A stretch of DNA of 64,000 nt, from the NCBI RefSeq assembly GCF_016809835.1, contig NZ_JAFBIL020000001.1:496001-560000 (forward strand). The letters are read 5' to 3'. Positions within the stretch are counted from its first letter, which is position 1; each line of letters begins with the position of its first letter. This document shows, piece by piece, positions 9,114 through 18,607 of the stretch. This DNA is from Massilia soli (GTDB lineage: Bacteria; Pseudomonadota; Gammaproteobacteria; Burkholderiales; Burkholderiaceae_D). The notes beneath the pieces are model-generated. The model was not told the DNA's origin, made no database searches, and saw only the letters and a list, made by a program, of their open reading frames with translations. A program made the position numbers and the translations under genes.

Positions 9114-10475
9114 GTGACCATACCTAAACAGAAGCTGTTAATCATTGAAGACGACCCGGGCCTGCAAAAGCAGCTGCGCTGGAGTTTTGACGCCTACGAC
9201 GTGGTGGTGGCGGGCGACCGCGAAGCGGCGCTGGCGCAGATCCGCCGCCATGAACCGGCGGTGGTGACGATGGACCTGGGCCTGCCGCCCGACCCGGACG
9301 GCGCCACCGAGGGCCTGGCCACGTTGCAGCAGATCCTGGCGCTGGCGCCGGAAACGCGGGTGATCGTCCTGACCGGCAACCAGGACCACGAGAACGCCGT
9401 CAAGGCGATCGCGATGGGCGCCTACGACTTCCACCAGAAGCCGTGCGACCAGGAAGTGCTTGGCCTGGTGCTGCAGCGCGCCTTCTTCCTGCACGCACTG
9501 CAGCAGGAAAACCGCCGCATGCAGCAGTCGCAGGCCGATTCGCCGACCGCCGGCATCATCACCCGCGACGCCGGCATGATGAAGGTTTGCCGCAACTTGG
9601 AAAAAGTCGCCCCGACGTCGGCCTCGGTCATGGTGCTGGGCGAGAGCGGCACCGGCAAGGAAGTGCTGGCGCGCGCGCTGCACAACCTGTCGCCGCGCGC
9701 AAACAACCGCTTCATGGCGATCAACTGCGCCGCGATTCCCGAGAACCTGCTCGAGAGCGAGCTGTTTGGCTACGAAAAAGGCGCCTTCACCGGCGCCGCC
9801 AAACAGACCAAGGGCAAGGTCGAGCTGGCCCACGGCGGCACCTTCTTCCTCGATGAGGTGGGGGACCTGCCGATGTCGCTGCAGGCCAAGCTGCTGCGCT
9901 TCCTGCAGGAGCGCGTGATCGAGCGGGTCGGCGGCCACGAAGAGATTCCGGTCGACGTGCGCATCGTCTGCGCGACCCACCAGAACCTAAAGGAACTGGC
10001 CACCACCGGCCGCTTCCGCGAAGACTTGTACTACCGCCTGTCCGAGATCGTCGTCACCATCCCGCCGCTGCGCGCGCGCGTGGGCGACGCGGCGCTGCTG
10101 GCGCACCACTTCAAGAACAAGTTCTGCGCGTCCGAATCGCGCAGCGGCCTGCACTTCTCCAGCGAAGCGATGGATGCGATCGAAAGCTACCAGTGGCCGG
10201 GCAATGTGCGCGAGATGGAAAACTGCATCAAGCGCGCGGTGATCATGGCCGATGGCCCGCACATCATGGCCGACGACCTCGGCCTGTCGGGCGCCGCGCT
10301 GCCGGACGAGCCGCTGAACCTGCGCCAGGTGCGCGACGAGGCCGAGCACAAGGCCATCGTCAAGGCGCTGGCCCGGGTCGACGGAAACATCGTCAAGGCC
10401 TCCGAACTGCTTGGCATCAGCCGTCCGACGATGTACGACCTGATGAGCCGGCACGGCGTCAAGACGGGTGCCTAA
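9114..10475 (+). CDS. prsR: PEP-CTERM-box response regulator PrsR (sigma54 activator)
   Basis: This 453-residue protein is an NtrC-family activator. The receiver domain (1-130) has the acidic pair D13/D14 and phospho-acceptor Asp54. The AAA+ domain (about 150-380) carries Walker A GESGTGKE (176-183), the sigma54-contacting GAFTGA loop (223-228) and a Walker B with [11 protein letters not shown] Fis-type helix-turn-helix ends the protein ([19 protein letters not shown]). The GTG start has AGAGGAT upstream. As a sigma54 activator it should act on -24/-12 promoters; a good one precedes the PEP-CTERM gene at 45450-46307. That link is inference. Confidence 0.92.
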   Translation: MTIPKQKLLIIEDDPGLQKQLRWSFDAYDVVVAGDREAALAQIRRHEPAVVTMDLGLPPDPDGATEGLATLQQILALAPETRVIVLTGNQDHENAVKAIAMGAYDFHQKPCDQEVLGLVLQRAFFLHALQQENRRMQQSQADSPTAGIITRDAGMMKVCRNLEKVAPTSASVMVLGESGTGKEVLARALHNLSPRANNRFMAINCAAIPENLLESELFGYEKGAFTGAAKQTKGKVELAHGGTFFLDEVGDLPMSLQAKLLRFLQERVIERVGGHEEIPVDVRIVCATHQNLKELATTGRFREDLYYRLSEIVVTIPPLRARVGDAALLAHHFKNKFCASESRSGLHFSSEAMDAIESYQWPGNVREMENCIKRAVIMADGPHIMADDLGLSGAALPDEPLNLRQVRDEAEHKAIVKALARVDGNIVKASELLGISRPTMYDLMSRHGVKTGA

Positions 10476-11898
10476 AACCAGGACCCTTGTGGTGCTGGGC
10501 TTGGTGGCGCTGGCCGGCGTGAGCGCCGCGGCAGCCGGCACGCTGTGGTTCCTCGACAGCCGCGGCATCACGCCGCGCGCGCTCTCGCCGTACGTCGCCA
10601 AGCGCAGCTCGGGGCACAACGACGCGATTGAACAAACCGGCAGGTGGATGCAGCGCACCTTGATGGCGCTCGACCGCGGCAGCCCGTACGCGGGCGACGA
10701 CACGCTGCTCACGCTGCGCGCTGGCGGCCTTGCGCCGGTGGCGCCGGTCCAGGCGCTGCGTGCGGTGGCAGTGGCCGACACGGCTGCGCTGCGCGCGGCG
10801 ATGGCGGCGGCATTGCCGGGCGATGTGATCACGCTGGCGCCCGGCGACTACGCTGTCCCGCGCGGCGAACTGGCGGCACGCCGCCCCGGCGCCGAGGGAA
10901 GTCCGATCGTGGTGCGCGCCGAGCAGGCCGGGACGGTCACCATCGCGATGGGCATCGCCGAAGGCTTCAAGGTGACGGCTCCCTACTGGACGTTCGAGAA
11001 CCTGACCATTCGCGGCGTCTGCAAATTCCAGCTGTTCTGCGAACACGCCTTCCACGTCGTCGGCGATGCCGGCCATTTCACGGCGCGTAACAATACGGTC
11101 GTCGATTTCAATTCGCACTTCAAGATCAATGCGCGGCGCGGCAAGTTCCCCGATCACGGCGCCATCATCGGCAACACCATCACCAACACCACGATCCGCG
11201 ATACCAGTACCTCGGTGACCCTGATTGACCTGGTCTCGGGCAGCGACTGGACCATCCGCGGCAACGTGATCACCGATTTCATCAAGGGCGGCAGCGACCG
11301 GATCAGCTACGGCGTATTCGCCAAGGGCGCCGGTGCGCGCAATATCCTCGAACAGAACATCGTCATCTGCGAGCACCTGCTGCGCGGCCCGGGGCAGCGG
11401 GTCGGCATGTCGCTGGGCGGAGGCAGCACCGGCAAGCAGTACTGCCGCGACGCCCGCTGCCTCACCGAACAGGAAGACAGCGTAATCCGCGCCAACCTGA
11501 TCGCCTCGTGCTCGGACGACGGGATCTATCTCAACAGCGCGGCGCGCAGCGTGGTCAGCCACAACACCGTGCTCGATACGGGCGGTATCGTGGTGCGCTT
11601 TGCCACCAGCAGCGCCGATGTCGAAGGCAACCTGGTGGACGGCGCGATCCGCAGCCGCGATGGCGGGGTTGTCCGCGCGAACGATAATCTCGACACCAGC
11701 ATCCCGTCCCTGTATGCGGGACGCCATCCAGTGCGCGAGATGTTCAGCGGCGTGTCGGTGGCCGCGCTGGCATGGGATGGCGCGGCGCCGCGCCGCAAGC
11801 AGGCGCCTTCGCAGCCGGCGCCCGACCTGTGCGGCGTTCAGCGCCCGGCGCTGCCCACGTATGGCGCGTTCGAATCGCTGGCGGCCTGCAAGCGCTGA
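10468..11898 (+). CDS. Right-handed parallel beta-helix protein, exported or membrane-anchored
   Basis: The 476-residue protein begins with a single hydrophobic helix (about residues 7-29) that could be a signal anchor or an uncleaved signal peptide. The body is rich in beta-helix rungs: GDVITLAPGDYAV, WTFENLTIRG, HFTARNNTVVDF, GAIIGNTITNTTI and SVVSHNTVLDTGG. This resembles polysaccharide lyases and epimerases such as the PL6 fold, so it may cut or modify the exopolysaccharide in the periplasm, but no catalytic residues could be assigned. The GTG start overlaps the end of prsR by 8 bp, indicating translational coupling. It converges with the next minus-strand gene with only 4 bp between stops and no visible terminator. 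Confidence 0.75.
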   Translation: MPKTRTLVVLGLVALAGVSAAAAGTLWFLDSRGITPRALSPYVAKRSSGHNDAIEQTGRWMQRTLMALDRGSPYAGDDTLLTLRAGGLAPVAPVQALRAVAVADTAALRAAMAAALPGDVITLAPGDYAVPRGELAARRPGAEGSPIVVRAEQAGTVTIAMGIAEGFKVTAPYWTFENLTIRGVCKFQLFCEHAFHVVGDAGHFTARNNTVVDFNSHFKINARRGKFPDHGAIIGNTITNTTIRDTSTSVTLIDLVSGSDWTIRGNVITDFIKGGSDRISYGVFAKGAGARNILEQNIVICEHLLRGPGQRVGMSLGGGSTGKQYCRDARCLTEQEDSVIRANLIASCSDDGIYLNSAARSVVSHNTVLDTGGIVVRFATSSADVEGNLVDGAIRSRDGGVVRANDNLDTSIPSLYAGRHPVREMFSGVSVAALAWDGAAPRRKQAPSQPAPDLCGVQRPALPTYGAFESLAACKR

Positions 11899-11902
11899 AG
11901 CA

Positions 11903-12748
11903 TCACCAGCAAGCGAGCCACTGCGCCGTGACCTGCGCGACCTGGTCGCGCCAGGCGCGCCGCGAGAATGTGTGATCGGCATCCGGCAGCACCTGGCGGC
12001 TCACCTGCGGCCGGGCCAGCAGCGACTTCCATTCGGGCGACGATTTTTCCATCTCCAGAAATTCCTGTGCGGTCAGGTCGATGCCGCTGGTCAGCAGCAG
12101 CACCCGCCCCTTGAATTGCGCCAGCCCGCCACGCATGCGCTCGCGCAGCGGCGGCGCAGCACACGCGCCGCCCGTTGCCGGCGCTGCAGCCGCCGCGCCA
12201 AGCAAGCGCGCGAACGAGCCGAGTGCACTGGCGGCGTTGAACCGCCCGCTGAACATCTTCTTCCAGAACGCCGGCTCCAGCAGGCGGCGCCGATAATAGT
12301 GCTTCAGCGTGGTCTTCGCGATGCCCTCGGCGCTGCGCGCCCAAGGGTTGGCCAGCACCACGCCGGTCACGCGCGGATCCTGCGGCGCGTAGAACAAAGC
12401 CGCCGACGCGCCATCGCACAGGCCCCACAGAACCACTTCGCTGACGCCATATCCGCCGCCAGTGAAATGGTCGATCGCGGCGCGCAGGTCGTCATCGATG
12501 TCGTCGAACGGCTGGGGGGCGCCGGCGCTGTCGCCCATGCCGCGGTAGTCGAAACGCAGCACCGGCGTGCCCTGCATCGCCAGTTCGCGCGCCAGCAAGG
12601 TGAACTGGCGGTGGCTGCCGACCCGGTATTGCGGGCCGCCCACAACCACGATCACGCCACGCTTGTTCGGCTGCGCGGGCAGGCTCGCGACGCCGAACAG
12701 CCACTCGCCCTGGCATTGGAAGCGCAGCGCGCGCTGTTCGATCGTCAT
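11903..12748 (-). CDS. Alpha/beta-hydrolase 1, exosortase A system-associated
   Basis: This 281-residue alpha/beta-hydrolase has an oxyanion region VVVGGPQYRVGSHRQ, the acid turn FDYRGMGDSAG, and a nucleophile elbow that reads GLCDGAS, with Cys where Ser is usual. The C-terminal DADHTFSRR supplies the likely His. These match the 'hydrolase 1' family found in XrtA exopolysaccharide loci, whose substrate is unknown. I chose the ATG at 12748, which overlaps the stop of hydrolase 2 as ATGA; longer in-frame starts would run through the preceding gene. It is the last gene of a coupled minus-strand operon. Confidence 0.85.
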   Translation of the reverse strand: MTIEQRALRFQCQGEWLFGVASLPAQPNKRGVIVVVGGPQYRVGSHRQFTLLARELAMQGTPVLRFDYRGMGDSAGAPQPFDDIDDDLRAAIDHFTGGGYGVSEVVLWGLCDGASAALFYAPQDPRVTGVVLANPWARSAEGIAKTTLKHYYRRRLLEPAFWKKMFSGRFNAASALGSFARLLGAAAAAPATGGACAAPPLRERMRGGLAQFKGRVLLLTSGIDLTAQEFLEMEKSSPEWKSLLARPQVSRQVLPDADHTFSRRAWRDQVAQVTAQWLACW

Positions 12749-13578
12749 CCGCGCAGTCCCTCGAACACGGCGCAGGTAGCGTCGAGCAGTGCCTCGCTCT
12801 CGCTGATTTCCTGGGTTGACCAGAACGCCGGCCCGGCCACAGCGGCCGCCGCCACTGCGACGCCATCCGCGCGCCACGCCTCGACGGTACGCGCGGCGGC
12901 AGGCGGCAGTGGCCGCGCCGCGTCGCCGACCATCTCGAACCAGTGAACCGGAACCGCCGGCGCCAGCGCACGCAATTCGAGCGCGGCCAGGTCGCCCGCG
13001 AGAGCCCCGGTAATTTCATAGCCGCCGATTTCCAGCGTCTCGCCCGCCGCCAGCGCGGCGCGCAAGGCGGCGGTGCCGGGCGCAGGCGCGCCGTCGGCGA
13101 GCGCCATGCTGCCAGCCAGTTTCAGGCGCAGCAATTGGGTGATGAAAGCGTCGCCGCTGGCCAAGGGCTGCCACAGCACGATGCCGTCGATACCGGCGCG
13201 GCTACGCGCGAGGTCCAGCGCCAGCAAGGCGCCCATGCGAAGTCCGAGCAGATACAGGGGTGCATCGAGGCGCGCGGACAGCCAGGCGGCGCCCGCTTCC
13301 AGGTCGGCCTGCCAGCCGGCCCAGCGCACGTCGCGCAAGTCGCCGTCGCTGTCGCCGCAGCCTTCCAGGTCAAGCTGCAGCACGCCGAAGCCAAGCGCCG
13401 CCAGCCGCCTCGCCTGCAGGGCGACCATGCGGCGCGACTTGTTCATCTCGTCGCCGAACGGCGGCGCGATCAGCACGGCGCCGCCGCACTGACCTGCCGG
13501 TGGATGGAAAACGCAGAAGCGCCGGCCAGCTGGCGTTGCCAGGAAGAGCGGCTCGGCGGCCACGTTCTCCGCCCGCAT
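12745..13578 (-). CDS. Alpha/beta-hydrolase 2, exosortase A system-associated
   Basis: The 277-residue protein has an alpha/beta-hydrolase fold: PAGQCGGAVLIAPPFGDEMNK near the oxyanion hole, QLDLEGCGDSDGD, and a strand-turn-helix LLGLRMGALLALDLA where the nucleophile would be. That elbow reads G-L-R-M-G and has no Ser, Cys or Asp, so the protein may be non-catalytic or use other residues. It matches the second hydrolase usually found beside hydrolase 1 in XrtA loci. It starts directly after the acyl carrier protein stop with no gap and overlaps the next gene by 4 bp, so the three are coupled. Confidence 0.83.
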   Translation of the reverse strand: MRAENVAAEPLFLATPAGRRFCVFHPPAGQCGGAVLIAPPFGDEMNKSRRMVALQARRLAALGFGVLQLDLEGCGDSDGDLRDVRWAGWQADLEAGAAWLSARLDAPLYLLGLRMGALLALDLARSRAGIDGIVLWQPLASGDAFITQLLRLKLAGSMALADGAPAPGTAALRAALAAGETLEIGGYEITGALAGDLAALELRALAPAVPVHWFEMVGDAARPLPPAAARTVEAWRADGVAVAAAAVAGPAFWSTQEISESEALLDATCAVFEGLRG

Positions 13579-13830
13579 TTACTTGGCTTTTTCGGCGACA
13601 AAATTCGCCAGGCTGCCCAGCGTGGCGAAGGTGCGCGCGCTGATCTCGTCGTCGTCGACGGTGATGCCGAACTGCTCTTCGAGAGCGCCGATGACGTTCA
13701 CCACCGCCATCGAGTCCAGTTCGGGCAGGCTGCCCAGCAGCGGTGTGTCGGCGTCCATCTCGGCTTCCGCGCCGGACAGGCACAGCACATCAATCAGGAG
13801 TCGTTTAACGTCGTCGAGGTACATGATCAT
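13579..13830 (-). CDS. Acyl carrier protein
   Basis: This 83-residue acidic protein has the acyl carrier fold. The phosphopantetheine site is the Ser of PELDSMAVVNVIGALEEQF, about residue 40. It sits between a GNAT-type acyltransferase and two hydrolases, with an AMP-forming ligase nearby at 18608-20182. Inference: an acyl or aminoacyl group is activated, held on this carrier and moved to the polysaccharide or its lipid precursor. The first ATG (13830) and one two codons later (13824) are both possible; a GAAGAAA stretch precedes them. Confidence 0.9.
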   Translation of the reverse strand: MIMYLDDVKRLLIDVLCLSGAEAEMDADTPLLGSLPELDSMAVVNVIGALEEQFGITVDDDEISARTFATLGSLANFVAEKAK

Positions 13831-13835
13831 TTTCT

Positions 13836-14891
13836 TCAGTCTGAAGCGGGGCCGGTATCCGGCCGCGCTGCCTGGCGCCGCGGACGGGCTTTCAGGAGTT
13901 GTTTGAGGGCGCCGAGGACAGGCCAGCGGAACGCGGTGACATGGTACATCGTACGTACCTCATCAGTCCAGCGGGTGTGCCACTCCATCACCTTGCCATA
14001 GAACTCGATCGCGCGCACCGCGCCGCCGTCGAACAGCGCGCGGAACTGCTCTTCGCGCATCAGCAGCGTCGGCGACAGGCCTTGCGGCGCGGCCGCGTCA
14101 TATGCGGTCTTGAGGATGATCACGGTACCGTTCACCGCCAGGCACAAGTCCATCGCCACCAGCTGGTCGCCAAACCAGTAACGGTAGATGCGGCCCTCGC
14201 CGCGCGCGCAGGCCGACTCGAACAGCGCGCGATAAAAGCGGCCCTGCGCGGTCGATGTATGCACCGCGGTGCCCTGGCCGGCCTTCCAGCCCGATTGCTC
14301 CAGCCGCGCGTAATCGTCGATCGCCGCCGCCGCGTCACTGGCCCCGGTCACCACGTCGATGCGGGTGGCGATGCCTTCGCGCGCAAGACGGGTGCGCTGC
14401 TTTTTGAGGTTGGCGCGCAGGTTCTTGCCGCGCGCCGCCCAGTAGTCGTCGAAACTGCCCGCCACCGTCACGCGCGCGGTGGCGATATAGTCCATCGTCG
14501 ACAGCGCGCCAGCGCCCGCCGGCCGCGTTTCCAGCGCTGGATCGCGCTGCAGCAGGCTCACCACCAGCGGAACGCCGGGCAAGGCGCGCATCAGTCCCGC
14601 CATCAGCGCGGCGGTGTCGAGGCCGGGCTGCTGCAGCCACATGCCGACCGGCGCCTGCGACGGCTGGAAGGTTTCCCAGGCCGTAGCGCGGCGCCGCGTC
14701 AGCAGCGCCATCGCGACCGTCTCGCCGCCGTGCTCGCAATGCGCGAGTACTTCATCCTTGCCAAAATGCGCCAGCAGCGGCGTGACAAATTCCGGCTCCA
14801 GCAGCGGCGTGGCCAGCGTGGCCGCGTTCAGCGCCCGCCACTGCGACGCATACTGGGCGAACGACGCCGCCGGGGCGATGGTCCATTTCAT
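13836..14891 (-). CDS. GNAT/FemAB-like acyltransferase
   Basis: The 351-residue protein resembles BioF2-like/Acetyltransf_6 proteins with a double GNAT fold. Features are YWAARGKNLRANLKKQRTR, the central RFYRALFESACARGEGRIYR and WFGDQLVAMDLCLAVNG, followed by KTAYDAAAPQGLSPTLLM. This family includes peptidyl and acyl transferases related to the FemAB protein elsewhere in the locus. I chose the ATG at 14891, which overlaps the aminotransferase stop as ATGA. It lies immediately upstream of the acyl carrier protein, so a role moving the carrier-bound group onto a sugar amine is plausible but unproven. Confidence 0.75.
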   Translation of the reverse strand: MKWTIAPAASFAQYASQWRALNAATLATPLLEPEFVTPLLAHFGKDEVLAHCEHGGETVAMALLTRRRATAWETFQPSQAPVGMWLQQPGLDTAALMAGLMRALPGVPLVVSLLQRDPALETRPAGAGALSTMDYIATARVTVAGSFDDYWAARGKNLRANLKKQRTRLAREGIATRIDVVTGASDAAAAIDDYARLEQSGWKAGQGTAVHTSTAQGRFYRALFESACARGEGRIYRYWFGDQLVAMDLCLAVNGTVIILKTAYDAAAPQGLSPTLLMREEQFRALFDGGAVRAIEFYGKVMEWHTRWTDEVRTMYHVTAFRWPVLGALKQLLKARPRRQAARPDTGPASD

Positions 14892-16072
14892 TTGGCGCCC
14901 ACCACGGAACGGATAGTCGCAATCATCCAGTCCAGCTCGGCCTTCGACAGCTCCTGATGGCATGGGAAACCGAACACGCGGCGCGACAGGTCGGCGCTAT
15001 GCTGGCACACCGAGGAATCAACCCCGGGCCATAGCTTTTCAGCGAAGCGGATTACCGGAACGCCAGCCATCTTCAGCGGCGCGAACATCCGCTCAGGTTC
15101 GGCCGCGATAACCGGAAACGCCCACGGATACACGTCGGCAGGCAGCTCGGCGAATAGCGGCGGCATGCCCGGCACATCACGCAGCGCCGCCTCAAGTGCC
15201 AGGTAATTGGCGCGCCGGCGCTGGGCAATGCGCCCGCGCGCGGCAAACCGCAGCACCAGCCGCGAAAACAGCGCCGAGCGCTTGTTCAACCAGCGCGGAT
15301 CGAAGTCGTAGCTGCTGTCGGACGATGACGGCGTGATGGCGGCAGCCGGTGCGGCGCCGTCCTTCCTGCGCTTGAGCAGGTTCCAGAGCCGCGCCTTGAG
15401 GGCAAGCGGCAGGCGCGCGAGCGGCAGGCGGCCGTATTCCACGCCCCGTTCGACGGCGGCAAGCGCCGCCTTCAGTTCGAAACCGCGCCCGGCGGAATCA
15501 AGACTCACCGCGTCCAGGCTGTGGCGCGCCGAGACCAGGCAGCCGCCCTCGTAGATCGGTAAAAACTTCATGCTGCTGCCGATCGCGTAGTCGCCGAACG
15601 ACCCGAGCGGCTGGCCGGCGCTGGCGCCAAAGAAGCTGTGGGCGCAGTCCTCGACCATCGCCAGCGCATGGCGGTCGCAGAATGCGCGTATCGCCGCCAG
15701 GTCCTGGGGAAACCCGAAGTAGTTGACCGCCACCAGTGCGCGCGCACCGGCCAGCTTGCCGGCGATGTCGTCGAGATCAACCGAGGCATCGGCGCGTATC
15801 CGGTAAAACACTGGCACGGCGCCGGCGGCCACGATCGGCGGAATCATCGACAGGCTGTGGTACGCCGGCACCAGCACGCGCTCGCCCGGCTTCAGGCCGA
15901 TCGCGCGCATGGCCAGCGCCAGCGCGATGCGGCCGCTGGTGACAAGGCGCACCGCGCCGGTATCGGTCATGGCGCTGATGTGCGGCGCGCGTGCGCCAAG
16001 CAGTGCGGAGCAAGATAGCACCGGCGTCACCGGCACCTGCGCCCTCGGGAAGGGTTGAGCGTGGCTGGGCAT
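14888..16072 (-). CDS. DegT/DnrJ/EryC1-family PLP-dependent aminotransferase
   Basis: The 394-residue protein has the DegT fold: SGRIALALAM near the start, VLVPAYHSLS, VNYFGFPQDL, and EDCAHSFFGAS with the PLP-stacking region. The putative Schiff-base lysine is in IGSSMKFLPIYEGG. Such enzymes usually transfer an amino group from glutamate to a keto-sugar nucleotide, which would supply an amino sugar. The active-site loop is somewhat unlike the canonical one, so the substrate is uncertain. It overlaps the acyltransferase gene by 4 bp and lies 12 bp after the deacetylase gene. Confidence 0.8.
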   Translation of the reverse strand: MPSHAQPFPRAQVPVTPVLSCSALLGARAPHISAMTDTGAVRLVTSGRIALALAMRAIGLKPGERVLVPAYHSLSMIPPIVAAGAVPVFYRIRADASVDLDDIAGKLAGARALVAVNYFGFPQDLAAIRAFCDRHALAMVEDCAHSFFGASAGQPLGSFGDYAIGSSMKFLPIYEGGCLVSARHSLDAVSLDSAGRGFELKAALAAVERGVEYGRLPLARLPLALKARLWNLLKRRKDGAAPAAAITPSSSDSSYDFDPRWLNKRSALFSRLVLRFAARGRIAQRRRANYLALEAALRDVPGMPPLFAELPADVYPWAFPVIAAEPERMFAPLKMAGVPVIRFAEKLWPGVDSSVCQHSADLSRRVFGFPCHQELSKAELDWMIATIRSVVGAK

Positions 16073-16084
16073 GGCGCCGGCCGG

Positions 16085-17104
16085 TCAGGCCGCGTTGACC
16101 GTGCGGGTCAGGTTCTGGATCATGCGCAAGGTGAAGCGCAGCTGGCCTGCGCCCTCCGGCGTAAAGCGCGGCAGCTGGAACAGGTCGGCCCGCGGCGCGG
16201 CAGCGCCCCAGGCGGTCGACACAGCCGCTTCGAAACCGGCGGCCCTGACCATCTCGACATGCTCGGCGCGGTAGTCGCGGTGCGGCTTGCCGTTCGGGTA
16301 AGCGAACCAGCGTACCGGCGCGCCAGTGATGTCCTCGAGCTGGCGCTTGCAACCGCCAATCTCCTCGCGCGCCGCGTCGGGCGACATGTTCGACAGGATA
16401 GGATGGTTGACCGTGTGCGCGCCGATTTCCATCCCTGCCTGGTGCAGCGCACGTACCTGGGCCGAAGTCATCATCAGGTCGCCCGGCGGGCCGTCCGGCA
16501 GCATGCCGCACAGGCGGTCGACCTGGGCTTCGCGCGCCGCCAACGGCAGGTACTTGAGCGATTCGAGCAGCATGTCGATCGCGTCCTGGCGCGCCTTCAC
16601 CGTGTCGAGCGTCAGCTGGCCGTAGCCCAGGCTGCGCAGGTCGAGCGAATCGGGCGCGGTGCGGATCACTTCGATGACCTTGTCGTTCCACATGCGCCCG
16701 CCATTCAGGAAACCGGTCGCCAGGAAGAAGGTGGCTGAAATGCCGTGCTTGAGCAGGATCGGCAGCGCCACTTCGACATTGTCGGCGTAGCCGTCATCGA
16801 ACGTGATGCAGGCTGCGCCGCGCGGCAGGGTGCCCTTGCGCAGGCCTTCAACGGCCTGGCTCAGCGAGATGATCGTAAACGCCTGGCCGAGCTGGGTCAG
16901 CTGCTCATCGAAGCGCGCCGCATCGAGCTCGCTGGGGAACAGCGGATCCGCTTCCGGACGCACGCGATGGTAAATCAGGATCGACAGCCGGTTCCTCAGG
17001 CTGGTCGCCACCACCGCCTGCATCAGCAGGCGGCTGGCGAGCGAGTGAAGCAGGGAATCCCTGCGGCCTGGCACGGCGATGGAAGTTGATCCCGCAAACG
17101 GCAT
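16085..17104 (-). CDS. Polysaccharide deacetylase (NodB-like)
   Basis: This 339-residue carbohydrate esterase family 4 protein carries ITFDDGYADN (the metal-binding Asp pair) and IGAHTVNHPILS (HxxxH), with RWFAYPNGKPH further on. It should remove N- or O-acetyl groups from a glycan. The N-terminus LASRLLMQAVVATSLRN may be a weak membrane or signal segment. I chose the ATG at 17104, 14 bp after the upstream ligase; the longer in-frame extension would lie inside that gene. The locus has two further deacetylases, at 34176 and 53254, so the polymer is probably deacetylated at more than one step. Confidence 0.85.
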   Translation of the reverse strand: MPFAGSTSIAVPGRRDSLLHSLASRLLMQAVVATSLRNRLSILIYHRVRPEADPLFPSELDAARFDEQLTQLGQAFTIISLSQAVEGLRKGTLPRGAACITFDDGYADNVEVALPILLKHGISATFFLATGFLNGGRMWNDKVIEVIRTAPDSLDLRSLGYGQLTLDTVKARQDAIDMLLESLKYLPLAAREAQVDRLCGMLPDGPPGDLMMTSAQVRALHQAGMEIGAHTVNHPILSNMSPDAAREEIGGCKRQLEDITGAPVRWFAYPNGKPHRDYRAEHVEMVRAAGFEAAVSTAWGAAAPRADLFQLPRFTPEGAGQLRFTLRMIQNLTRTVNAA

Positions 17105-17118
17105 TCGTGAGATCCGGT

Positions 17119-18429
17119 TCAGTGGTAATTTGGGACTGGATTGCGCAGCGGCGTCAGCGGCGCACCGGCGCGCTTGACGACCGGCGCATCCTTGGCAATC
17201 GTCTCCTCGACGATACGCCCGAGAATGACAACCATCGCCATCACATAATACGGGATGTCGAAGTAGGCCAGGCTCAGGAACGCGCCGCCGACCCCGAAGC
17301 CGATCAGGCTGACCTGGATCATCGACGCCAGTTCGGCGGCCCATGCCAGGTCCTCCCTCTGCTTGCAGGTGCGCCGGATCCACGCCGCGCGGCGCCAGGT
17401 GAGGAAGGCGAGCAACAGGTACAGCGCCAGTCCGACGAAGCCGTGTTCGCCCATGACCTGGAAGTAAATACTGTGGGCGACGTGGACGTCGGTCGGATCG
17501 GGCGCATACATTGCGAAAATGGCCGGAGTCCAGGTAATGTAGCCGCCGCCGGTCAGGGGGTCATCCTTGGCGACATTGAACGCCATGACCCATGCGTTGA
17601 CCCGGCCCATGGCCGATGCATCTTCCTTGTAGGTCGTGATCGTGTCCATCCGCTCGGTCCATTTGGCCGGCATGAAATTGATTGCGAACGGAATGGCGAT
17701 TGCCATCACCAGCCCCGACTTCAGTTTGCGCGGGCTGCGCAGCCACAGCACGATGACCATCGCCGCAATGCCAATGAGGGCGCCGCGCGAATACGAACCG
17801 AGCGCCGACAGGCCGCACAGCAGCATGGCGATCAGCACGCCCCAGCGCAGCCAGACGTTGGTCTGGCGCCGCAGAATGTAATACATCAGCGGGATGATGG
17901 TGACGAAGGCCAGCGCGACCTCGTTATTACCGTAAATGAAACTGTCCGGCGGTCCCCACACGCGTTCGCCGCCGCCGCTGCGGATGGTAAACAATCCGCC
18001 TTTGACGCCGTAGAATGCGAGCGAGCCGCACATGACGTAGAGCAGCATGTGGAGCTGGTCCTTGGTGCGTACGAGCATGATGGTCACCAGCGTCATCAGC
18101 AGGATCTTCATGACCTTTTCGAGCATCTCCAGCGATTGCTCGGGCAAGAAGGCGGCCGCGGTCGTCACGCACATCCATAGCGCGAAGGCGATGACCGTCT
18201 TGACGATGGGCGTCATCGGCAGCGACTTCGGCTGCTTCGTCATCACCAGCGAAAACAGCGTAATCCCGCCGATCAGCATCGCCCACGGGAAGGAAAAAGC
18301 GAAGCCATAGGTCAGGCGGTGCGGGTTCATCACGCTGATCCAGACCCACATCATGATGCCGATATGGGGCCGCCTGAATATCAGGGGCAGCAGGGAGACA
18401 ATAATCAGGGTGAGGACAATGTCTCTCAT
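17119..18429 (-). CDS. Putative O-glycosylation ligase / O-antigen-ligase-like membrane protein, XrtA-associated
   Basis: The 436-residue protein is strongly hydrophobic, with about ten membrane helices beginning at the N-terminus (MRDIVLTLIIVSLLPLIF). A Wzy/WaaL-like periplasmic loop contains GGGYITWTPAIFAMYAPD and VAHSIYFQVMGEHGFVG, the latter typical of the WaaL/Wzy HSxxxxxxGExG motif. It matches the exosortase A-associated ligase family (TIGR03097 type), which may polymerise or transfer glycan. I chose the ATG at 18429, just before the first hydrophobic helix. It is the first gene of this minus-strand operon; the 178 bp upstream are shared with the divergent ligase gene. Confidence 0.87.
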   Translation of the reverse strand: MRDIVLTLIIVSLLPLIFRRPHIGIMMWVWISVMNPHRLTYGFAFSFPWAMLIGGITLFSLVMTKQPKSLPMTPIVKTVIAFALWMCVTTAAAFLPEQSLEMLEKVMKILLMTLVTIMLVRTKDQLHMLLYVMCGSLAFYGVKGGLFTIRSGGGERVWGPPDSFIYGNNEVALAFVTIIPLMYYILRRQTNVWLRWGVLIAMLLCGLSALGSYSRGALIGIAAMVIVLWLRSPRKLKSGLVMAIAIPFAINFMPAKWTERMDTITTYKEDASAMGRVNAWVMAFNVAKDDPLTGGGYITWTPAIFAMYAPDPTDVHVAHSIYFQVMGEHGFVGLALYLLLAFLTWRRAAWIRRTCKQREDLAWAAELASMIQVSLIGFGVGGAFLSLAYFDIPYYVMAMVVILGRIVEETIAKDAPVVKRAGAPLTPLRNPVPNYH

Positions 18430-18607
18430 AACAAATCCAGGGGGGTAATCAACAGTCAAAATACTTTACGCTCTGGCATTCTTCCACAGGCGAAATCAAA
18501 TTTCCCGATAGAATGGATGCCGTCCCGAACAATAGCGCATTTTTAGCATTCTTGAAACGTCGCTACGTTAGAATCGTACGCGGCTGTGTCCACGGAAAAG
18601 GTATTTG

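Noticed and set aside
17105-17383. N-terminal extension of the deacetylase starting at 17383
   Set aside because: The extension lies in another frame of the O-ligase gene and has a composition unlike a real N-terminus.
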